In this document: positions 1-6,305 of the stretch, piece after piece
Layout: each line of letters opens with the position of its first letter
Numbering within the stretch: position 1 is the stretch's first letter
Assembly (NCBI GenBank): GCA_046537875.1
Contig: JBKHJZ010000185.1
Span: 1 to 6,305 of the forward strand
Length of the DNA: 6,305 nt
From: JBKHJZ01 sp046537875
GTDB lineage: Bacteria; Actinomycetota; Acidimicrobiia; Acidimicrobiales; VFJN01
Reading direction: 5' to 3'
Position numbers and translations under genes: made by a program
The notes under the pieces: model-generated
Seen by the model: the letters and a program-made list of their open reading frames with translations, nothing else
The model's database searches: none
Told to the model about the DNA's origin: nothing

Positions 1-663
1 CTACGCCCGTCGGCGCAGCGCGTAGCCCTCGCCCCGGACGGTGCGGACCAGCGGGGGCTCGCCCAGCTTCCGCCGCAGCGACGCCACGTGCACGTAGACG
101 GCGCGGGTGAACAGGTCGGCCCGGTCGTCCCAGCAGCGTTCCACCAGCTCGCTGACGCTGACCACGCCTCCGGCCCTCTCGACCAGGACCTCGAGGATGG
201 CGAACTCCTTCGGCGTCAGGTCGCACCGCAACCCGGCACGCCACACCTCGCGCGTCGAGCGGTTCACCTCGAGGTCCCCGTAACGCTCGATCACCGGCAG
301 CAGCCAGGTGCGCCGCCGGCAGAGCACGCGCACGCGCGCCACCAGCTCGGAGACCTGGTACGGCTCGGCGAGGTAGTCGTCGGCCACCGCCAGCCCGGCC
401 AGCCGCTCCTCCAGGGGCGCGTCGCCGTCGATGAACATGACCGGGACGTCGTTCCCGTCGGCGCGCCACCGCTCGACCAGCTTGAGCGAGTCGCCGTCGG
501 GGAGATCACGGGCCGACACGACGCAGTCGTAGTCCTGCTCGAGCACGGCAGCCTCGGCCTCGCTCAGATCGGCCCGGACGTCGACCGCGAAGCCCTCTCG
601 ACGAAGCTGCCTGACAGCGACAGCTCGCTCGTCCCCATCGCCCTCCACGAGCAACACTCGCAT
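1..663 (-). CDS. OmpR-family winged-helix response regulator with degenerate receiver domain
   Basis: A 220-residue cytoplasmic transcription factor with ATG start and TAG stop, full length for the OmpR/PhoB family. Residues 1-115 have the receiver-domain layout (MRVLLVE at the N-terminus, LPDGDS after the third strand, DDYLAEPY near the end). Residues 127-218 are an intact DNA-binding winged helix with LTPKEFAILEVL, VYVHVASLRRKL and VRTVRGEGYAL. The receiver has lost its active site: the phosphoacceptor Asp is Ala51 (S-A-R-D-L-P where D-x-x-L-P is expected), the second residue of the acidic pair is Gly8, the conserved Thr is Asp79 and the conserved Lys is Glu100. By inference it binds DNA without Asp phosphorylation, as atypical response regulators do. 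No histidine kinase gene is visible next to it. It lies 78 bases downstream of lepA on the same strand and may be partly co-transcribed. The family is certain; the target genes are unknown. Confidence 0.93.
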   Translation of the reverse strand: MRVLLVEGDGDERAVAVRQLRREGFAVDVRADLSEAEAAVLEQDYDCVVSARDLPDGDSLKLVERWRADGNDVPVMFIDGDAPLEERLAGLAVADDYLAEPYQVSELVARVRVLCRRRTWLLPVIERYGDLEVNRSTREVWRAGLRCDLTPKEFAILEVLVERAGGVVSVSELVERCWDDRADLFTRAVYVHVASLRRKLGEPPLVRTVRGEGYALRRRA

Positions 664-674
664 GCCGAGGCCGC

Positions 675-680
675 ATGCTA
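675..680 (-). promoter_or_regulatory. possible -10 element for the response regulator gene
   Basis: On the minus strand TAGCAT fits the TAnnnT pattern and ends 11 bases before the ATG at 663. No good -35 hexamer is seen 16-18 bases upstream, and there is no Shine-Dalgarno sequence directly before the ATG, so if it is used the transcript would be nearly leaderless. Weak; readthrough from lepA is an alternative. Confidence 0.25.
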
Positions 681-685
681 GACGA

Positions 686-711
686 CGCCCTCCGTACCGG
701 CCGGGAGGGTG
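686..711 (-). terminator. hairpin between lepA and the response regulator gene
   Basis: An 8-bp inverted repeat (686-693 pairs with 704-711, one G-T pair) encloses a 10-base loop, 31 bases beyond the lepA stop. There is no T-tract, as is common in high-GC actinobacteria, so it may be a weak terminator or attenuator limiting readthrough of lepA transcripts. A smaller 5-bp stem (725-729 with 737-741) sits right after the lepA stop. Confidence 0.35.
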
Positions 712-741
712 ACGCCCGGTGGTCCCGGCGACCGCGGCCGG

Positions 742-2535
<1,794 letters not shown>

Positions 2536-2549
2536 AGGGGAACCCGTGA

Positions 2550-2577
2550 AGCCTAATGGTCTGTCCACGAACGTCTT
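2550..2577 (-). promoter_or_regulatory. likely lepA promoter
   Basis: On the minus strand a -10 TAGGCT (2555-2550) is preceded after 16 bases by AAGACG (2577-2572), which keeps only the GAC core of TTGACA. The -10 ends 14 bases before ATG 2535, so transcription would begin about 6-9 bases before the start codon, giving an almost leaderless mRNA. This agrees with the lack of a clear Shine-Dalgarno sequence before lepA. Confidence 0.4.
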
Positions 2578-2602
2578 CGCCCGCCACCCCGGCCCCGACG
2601 AG

Positions 2603-2632
2603 GTGACAGCCGTCCCGCCCCGCCGCTAGCCT
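2603..2632 (+). promoter_or_regulatory. rpsT promoter
   Basis: GTGACA at 2603-2608 matches TTGACA at five of six positions. After an 18-base spacer, TAGCCT at 2627-2632 fits the actinobacterial TAnnnT -10 box. Transcription would start near 2639, giving a leader of about 30 bases that contains the ribosome binding site. It is a good housekeeping sigma-factor match at the expected distance from a ribosomal protein gene. Confidence 0.6.
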
Positions 2633-2649
2633 GTCCCGGCTGTTCAGTC

Positions 2650-2656
2650 GGAGGAG
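2650..2656 (+). promoter_or_regulatory. rpsT ribosome binding site
   Basis: GGAGGAG complements the 3' end of 16S rRNA but lies 13 bases before ATG 2670, somewhat longer than the usual 6-10. The CAGG at 2657-2660 is closer but weaker. Confidence 0.6.
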
Positions 2657-2669
2657 CAGGGCCCACCCC

Positions 2670-2939
2670 ATGGCCAACATCAAGAGCCAGATCAAGCGGA
2701 ACCGCCAGAACCTGAAGCGCCACGAGCGCAACAAGGCCGTGAAGTCCGAGGTCAAGACGCGCGTCCGCGCCGCCACCACGGCGGCCGACGAGGGCACCGA
2801 CGACCTGGACGAGAAGGTGCGCCTCGCCATCAAGCGCATCGACAAGGCCGCGGCCAAGGGGATCATCCACAAGAACCAGGCCGCCCGCCGCAAGTCCCGG
2901 CTGATGAAGCACGTCAACCGGGCCACGGCCGAGCTCTGA
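2670..2939 (+). CDS. rpsT: 30S ribosomal protein S20
   Basis: A small, very basic, mostly helical protein of 89 residues, the normal S20 length. It starts with MANIKSQIKRNRQN and has the family signature around residues 66-78, IIHKNQAARRKSRL, with the C-terminal helix ending in VNRATAEL. S20 binds 16S rRNA early in assembly of the small subunit and bridges its 5' domain and the 3' minor domain. The gene is monocistronic, has its own promoter and ribosome binding site, is divergent from lepA and convergent with holA. In E. coli S20 represses its own translation; nothing in this short leader shows whether that happens here. Lysine and arginine codons ending in G dominate, as in a well-expressed gene in a GC-rich genome. 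Confidence 0.98.
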   Translation: MANIKSQIKRNRQNLKRHERNKAVKSEVKTRVRAATTAADEGTDDLDEKVRLAIKRIDKAAAKGIIHKNQAARRKSRLMKHVNRATAEL

Positions 2940-2953
2940 TGAGCTGAGCCGCC

Positions 2954-2980
2954 GGCCGGCGACACCCGCTGCCGCCGGCC
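2954..2980 (+). terminator. rpsT terminator hairpin, probably bidirectional region
   Basis: A perfect 8-bp inverted repeat (GGCCGGCG at 2954-2961, CGCCGGCC at 2973-2980) with an 11-base loop begins 15 bases after the rpsT stop. A second 9-bp repeat pairs 2971-2979 with 3007-3015. Together they fill the 85-base gap between two convergent genes. There is no T-tract on either strand. Confidence 0.5.
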
Positions 2981-2997
2981 CACCCGCCGGCCCACCC
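2974..2997. repeat. 12-bp perfect tandem duplication between rpsT and holA
   Basis: GCCGGCCCACCC occurs twice head to tail (2974-2985 and 2986-2997), followed by a GGCCC remnant. On the minus strand this and the following bases give five GGG runs (3002 down to 2979) separated by loops of 2, 1, 5 and 1 bases, a pattern that fits a G-quadruplex in the 3' untranslated part of the holA transcript. Confidence 0.7.
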
Positions 2998-3024
2998 GGC
3001 CCTGGCGCCGGCGGCCCCGTCCGG

Positions 3025-4026
3025 TCAGCGGGTGAGCTGAGCCAGGCGGGCGACGAGCACCTCCATCACCAGCGCCTCCGGCCACGCCTTGCCGCCGCGC
3101 AGGTCGAGGTCTGCGCCCGCCAGCAGCTCGAGCGCCCGTGCGAGCCTGGCGTGGCCCAACCGGCGGGCCTGGGCGAGCGCCTTGCGGGCCGGGAAGGTGG
3201 AGCCCCGCAGACCGAGCAGGCGCGCCGCGTCCTTCTCGCCCGCGACCGGAGCGCCGTCGAGCTGCAGCATGCGGGCGTAGTGGGTGTGCAGCGTCGCCAT
3301 CACCTGGAGCGGGTGCCGGCCGCCACCGTCGAGCATCCGATGCAGCTTGTCGAGCGCCGCCGCGATGTCACCCCGGTCGAGGGCGTCGGTGAGCTCCCAC
3401 GGCGGGACGCCGCCGGCCTCGTCGAGGAACGGCGCGATGTCCGCCGCACCGAGACGGGCCCCCGCGCCGAAGCTGCCGACCAGCGTCCCCAGCAGGCCGA
3501 CGAGCCGCTGGGGGTCGTCGCCGAGCCAGGACACCACCTGCTCGGTCGCCTCGCGGTCGAGGCGGAGCCCGGCGCCGGCCACATGGTCGCGGACCCACCC
3601 GTCCAGCTTGCGCCCGGGACTCGTGTCGACGCTCTCGCCCCCGGCCTGCCGCACCGCGTCGACGAGCGACCGGGGAATGCGGCCCGACCCCCACACCAGC
3701 ACCAGCACCGTCGTGGGGAGCGGGTCGCCCAGGTACCCGACGAGCGGCGCCACCTGGTCGGCCCGGGTGAACATGTCGAGGTCGCGCCCCACCACCACCC
3801 GCCGGTCGCTCAGGAACGGGGGCGTCTGCGCGGCGTCGACGAGCGGGGTGATGCTGGTCTCGCCCTCCGCCGGCGCCAACCGGTCGCGCCCCACCTCCTC
3901 CACGCACAGCGCGGGGTCGTCGTCGCCCACCAGCGAGCGGACCAGGTCGCGCACCGCGTCCCGCAGGATCACCTCGTCGTCACCGCGCACCAGGTGGACC
4001 GGCGCCGCGCCCGACACCTCAGCCAC
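3025..4026 (-). CDS. holA: DNA polymerase III delta subunit
   Basis: A 333-residue clamp-loader subunit that opens the beta sliding clamp and loads it onto primed DNA at the replication fork. The start of the domain reads VHLVRGDDEVILRDAV (10-25), then PPFLSDRRVVVGRD (69-82) and PTTVLVLVWGSGRIP in the degenerate AAA+-like core. The C-terminal collar domain has HPLQVMATLHTHYARML (238-254), STFPARKALAQARRL (276-290) and ADLDLRGGKAWP (305-316), which are typical of actinobacterial HolA. As expected for delta, there is no Walker ATPase motif. I chose GTG 4026 because GGAGG lies nine bases upstream. A GTG at 4017 is also possible but is 18 bases from that site. The frame stays open further upstream, but that part is only the opposite-frame reading of the preceding gene. 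It overlaps that gene by 8 bases, so translation is probably coupled. Confidence 0.95.
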   Translation of the reverse strand: MAEVSGAAPVHLVRGDDEVILRDAVRDLVRSLVGDDDPALCVEEVGRDRLAPAEGETSITPLVDAAQTPPFLSDRRVVVGRDLDMFTRADQVAPLVGYLGDPLPTTVLVLVWGSGRIPRSLVDAVRQAGGESVDTSPGRKLDGWVRDHVAGAGLRLDREATEQVVSWLGDDPQRLVGLLGTLVGSFGAGARLGAADIAPFLDEAGGVPPWELTDALDRGDIAAALDKLHRMLDGGGRHPLQVMATLHTHYARMLQLDGAPVAGEKDAARLLGLRGSTFPARKALAQARRLGHARLARALELLAGADLDLRGGKAWPEALVMEVLVARLAQLTR

Positions 4027-4621
4027 GCCGGCGGGCCTCCAGCAGCGCCGCGACCACCTCCACGATCCGCCGCGACCGCCGGACGTCCGCGGTCCGGAGG
4101 ATCCGGCAGCCGCTCGCGATCGCCAGCGGCTCGCCGGCCAGGCTGTCGGCCGGCGCCCACCCGGTGGAATCGACCCCGGCCGCGACGCCCAGCTCACCGG
4201 CCACCTCGATGGTGGCGGGGACGGCAGCGAGGCCGTCGGCGATCACCGCGACCTGCGCCGGGTGCGACGCCGCGAGCGCGGGCACCACGGCCGTCGCCGC
4301 CGACGGTGGCACCAGCACCAGGGCGGCCCCGGCCGCGAGGGATGCGTGAGCGTCCTCCGGCGTCCGCGCCAGCGCCGCGATCGGCAGGCCGCCCTGGCCG
4401 GCTGCCGCACCGACCAGGCGCGGCGCCAGCGAGACGTCGGCCAGGTCGGCCCCGGCATCGCGCACAGCGGCCACCGCGGCGAGGACCTCGCTCTCCCGGG
4501 CGAAGCGCGGCGGCGGGACCACCCCGGCCACCAGCGCCCGGGTGCGCAGGTCGACCTCGGTGCCTCCGAGCGTCAGCGCCACGTCCGGGCGCGGCACGGG
4601 GCGGGGGGCGGCGGCGATCAC
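4019..4621 (-). CDS. degenerate dihydropteroate synthase-like protein, function unknown
   Basis: A 200-residue alanine-rich protein between comEC and holA. Several stretches follow dihydropteroate synthase (FolP) in order. LTLGGTEVDLRTRALVAGVV (17-35) matches the first strands. AGADLADV (57-64) corresponds to AGADIIDVGGES. PIAALARTPEDAHASLAAGA (80-99) corresponds to PISVDTxxPxVAxxALxAGA. GCRILRTADV (171-180) corresponds to GAxIxRVHDV. The catalytic motifs are gone: NVTPDSF is reduced to a short PPPRF, GGESTRPG reads SLAPRLVG, NDVSG reads VLVPPS, and the SRKSF region is absent, which explains the short length (FolP is about 270-280). A folate-synthesis role is therefore unlikely; it may be a structural or regulatory barrel. 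It starts nine bases after the comEC stop. The GTG at 4621 has no clear ribosome binding site, so a start at an internal GTG such as 4597 cannot be excluded. Confidence 0.75.
   Translation of the reverse strand: MIAAAPRPVPRPDVALTLGGTEVDLRTRALVAGVVPPPRFARESEVLAAVAAVRDAGADLADVSLAPRLVGAAAGQGGLPIAALARTPEDAHASLAAGAALVLVPPSAATAVVPALAASHPAQVAVIADGLAAVPATIEVAGELGVAAGVDSTGWAPADSLAGEPLAIASGCRILRTADVRRSRRIVEVVAALLEARRRG
4036..4040 (-). promoter_or_regulatory. holA ribosome binding site inside the upstream gene
   Basis: GGAGG on the minus strand lies nine bases before GTG 4026, within the last codons of the upstream gene. It decides the holA start between two in-frame GTG codons and is the best such site among the three operon genes. 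Confidence 0.65.
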
Positions 4622-4630
4622 GCCGCGACG

Positions 4631-6305
4631 TTACCGGGTGCCCGCCGGGTCGCCGCCGGAGTCGAGCGGCACGATCCGGGTCTCGAGCCGACCCCCGGTG
4701 TTGGCCTCCACCGTGACCCGCAGGCCGCCGATCTCGACCACGCTGCCGGCCGGCGGGTGCATCGCTCCGGGTGGGGCGCCGGCGTCGGGCTCGCCCGGGG
4801 GCGGGGCCGGGGCGAGCACCACAAGGCCCGGCCACCGGCGGCGCAGGGTGGCCACCACGCCGGCGATCCCCCGCGCCCTCGTGCGGGCCACCACCACGTG
4901 GACGCGATCGATGCCCTCCGCCCGGAGCCGTCCCAGCACCGCGCCGTCCCGGGCCCGCCCGTCGAGCTCCACCACCACCGCCCCCTCGCTCCACGACGCG
5001 GTGGCGCCGATGCCCAGCGACGCGCTGCCCGTCCCGGCGGCGCCGTCGGGGCGCCCGAGGGCCGCGACCAGCGTGGCCGCGGTCACCGCCACGCCGGCCG
5101 CCACCCGGAGCGAGGCGACCAGCATCCGGCGTCGCGTCCCCGGCGCGCGGGGCCGCACCCCCGTTTCCCGTGCGGCCGCAGTCTCGCGGCGGGCGACGCC
5201 GACGAGCACGACCGTGCCGGCCACGAGCACCGCGACGTGGGGCCAGCGAAGCTCACCCAGCGGCCAGCGGGCCGCTGCCGACGCGACCGCGTCGATCCAG
5301 GCCAGCCCCAGCCGGGTGGGAGCGTGGACCACCGTCGCCACCGCACCGCCCGCCGCGCCCGCAGCCAGGCCACCGGTCAGGCCCCACACCATGACCGGGC
5401 CGGTGACGGGCACGGCCAGCAGGTTCGCGGGCAGCGACGCCAGCGGCACGGACCCGAACGCCGCCACCAGCAGCGGCGCCACGGCCAGCTGCGCCGCCAC
5501 CGTCACCGCCAGCGGCATGGTCACCCAGCCCGGCCCGGGCAGCGCCCGGGCGACGGGGCCCGAGCCCACGATGATCCCCGCGGCGCCGGCCACCGACAGC
5601 CGGAAGCCCAACGAGCCGACGAGGAGCGGATCGACGAGCATCACCGCGGCCACCCCGAGCGCGAGCGTGCGCAGGCTCGTCGCCGGCCGCCCCAGCGCAG
5701 CACCCGTGGCGGCCACCCCCGCCATGGCCGTGGCCCGCAGCACCGAGGGCTCGCAGCGGGTGAGCAGTGCGAAGCCGCCGAGCACCGCCAGCGTCGCCGC
5801 CCAGCGGGCACCGAGCCGGAGCCGGGTGAGCATCGGCGACGCGGCCACCAGCACGAACGCGACGTTCTGGCCGGACACCGCGAGGATGTGCGTGAGCCCC
5901 GCGGCCCGGAACGCGTCGCTCATGTCCGCCGGCTGGGCGCGGACGTCGCCCAGGGTCAGCCCGAGCAGCAGGCTCGCCTGGCGTGCGGGCAGCCCCTCCG
6001 CGCCCCGCGCCAGCGTGCGGCGCAGGCCGTTGGCCACCCGGCTGACCGGGTCGCCGCTGCGCCACCCGACGACGTGGTCGACCCGCAGGCGGCCGGCCAG
6101 GTGCCGGTGCGCGAGGCGCCGCTCCCGCACGCCGGGCGGATCCAGGGTGCCGAGCACCAGCACCCGCTCCCCGGCCAGGCGGTCGTCGAGGGCGGCGGCG
6201 GCCGCATCGCGGGCGACCGCCCGGTGGCGCCGGCCCCGCCAGCGGACGTCGACCGCCACGCCTCCCGCGTCGGGCACCGGGTCTCCCACCAGCGTCACCT
6301 CGCCC
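4631..6305 (-). CDS. comEC: ComEC/Rec2-family DNA-uptake channel, 5' part missing, degenerate C-terminal domain
   Basis: The last 557 complete codons of a polytopic membrane protein that moves single-stranded DNA across the cytoplasmic membrane in natural transformation. The frame runs off the window, so GTG 6298 is used only for numbering and is probably internal. Residues 1-75 look like the end of the OB-fold-like N-terminal domain. The competence core follows: AGLTHILAVSGQNV (133-146), SVLRATAMAG (185-194), DPLLVGSLGFRLSVAGAAG (223-241) and NLLAVPVTGPVMVWG (292-306), with roughly nine or ten hydrophobic segments to about residue 415. The remaining 140 residues align with the metallo-beta-lactamase-like domain of ComEC (GIGATAS, VVVELDG, GIDRVHVVV), but the HxHxDH ligands read R-T-R-A-R-G (472-477). 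The domain is short and ends with TAA at 4631. It is the first visible gene of a comEC-DHPS-like-holA operon. Confidence 0.92.
   Translation of the reverse strand, partial: GEVTLVGDPVPDAGGVAVDVRWRGRRHRAVARDAAAAALDDRLAGERVLVLGTLDPPGVRERRLAHRHLAGRLRVDHVVGWRSGDPVSRVANGLRRTLARGAEGLPARQASLLLGLTLGDVRAQPADMSDAFRAAGLTHILAVSGQNVAFVLVAASPMLTRLRLGARWAATLAVLGGFALLTRCEPSVLRATAMAGVAATGAALGRPATSLRTLALGVAAVMLVDPLLVGSLGFRLSVAGAAGIIVGSGPVARALPGPGWVTMPLAVTVAAQLAVAPLLVAAFGSVPLASLPANLLAVPVTGPVMVWGLTGGLAAGAAGGAVATVVHAPTRLGLAWIDAVASAAARWPLGELRWPHVAVLVAGTVVLVGVARRETAAARETGVRPRAPGTRRRMLVASLRVAAGVAVTAATLVAALGRPDGAAGTGSASLGIGATASWSEGAVVVELDGRARDGAVLGRLRAEGIDRVHVVVARTRARGIAGVVATLRRRWPGLVVLAPAPPPGEPDAGAPPGAMHPPAGSVVEIGGLRVTVEANTGGRLETRIVPLDSGGDPAGTR

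Noticed and set aside
2950..2961. Perfect 12-bp palindrome CGCCGGCCGGCG considered as an operator
   Set aside because: It lies after the rpsT stop, in a GC-only stretch where such palindromes are frequent, and overlaps the terminator hairpin.
2940..3043. Direct repeat of the 11-mer TGAGCTGAGCC (2940-2950 and 3033-3043) flanking the convergent gap, considered as an attachment or insertion footprint
   Set aside because: One copy lies in conserved coding sequence of holA, there is no inserted element between them and 11 bases of GC-rich sequence can recur by chance.
4027..4197. A 57-residue N-terminal extension of HolA
   Set aside because: It is entirely inside the upstream gene in another frame, rich in Ser/Arg/Trp/Gly and unlike any HolA N-terminus; GTG 4026 with its ribosome binding site fits the family.
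3151..4716. A 521-codon open frame on the plus strand opposite holA and the DHPS-like gene
   Set aside because: It spans three genes antisense, becomes a proline/arginine-rich run in its second half and has no family resemblance; codon-bias shadow.

Overview
The window is very GC-rich, with strong G/C preference at third codon positions, GTG starts and short overlapping operons, which points to a high-GC actinobacterium. The gene order comEC-(insert)-holA / rpsT / lepA is the conserved actinobacterial arrangement (holA, rpsT and lepA lie close together in Mycobacterium too). Acidimicrobiia or a neighbouring lineage is my guess from the protein flavour, but it is only a guess.

Layout from right to left. 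At 6305-4631 (minus strand) lies the 3' part of comEC, the DNA-uptake channel; its N-terminal membrane helices are outside the window. Nine bases later comes a 200-codon gene (4621-4019, minus) that resembles a shortened dihydropteroate synthase without its catalytic motifs. Its end overlaps by 8 bases the GTG start of holA (4026-3025, minus), the delta subunit of the DNA polymerase III clamp loader. These three look like one operon. An 85-base gap with hairpins, a 12-bp tandem duplication and a run of GGG tracts separates holA from the convergent rpsT (2670-2939, plus; ribosomal protein S20). rpsT and lepA (2535-742, minus; translation GTPase EF4) diverge from a 134-base region with a plausible promoter on each strand. 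Downstream of lepA, in the same direction, is an OmpR-type response regulator (663-1, minus).

The housekeeping genes (holA, rpsT, lepA) look fully intact. The unusual content is that three other genes keep a recognisable fold but have lost the residues that make the family work: the response regulator has no phosphoacceptor aspartate (Ala51), the DHPS-like protein lacks the pterin/pABA-site motifs, and the C-terminal metallo-beta-lactamase-like domain of ComEC has Arg/Gly in place of the HxHxDH metal ligands. All three reading frames are open and undamaged, so this looks like divergence of maintained proteins and not recent pseudogene decay. No mobile element, CRISPR array, tRNA or rRNA was seen.
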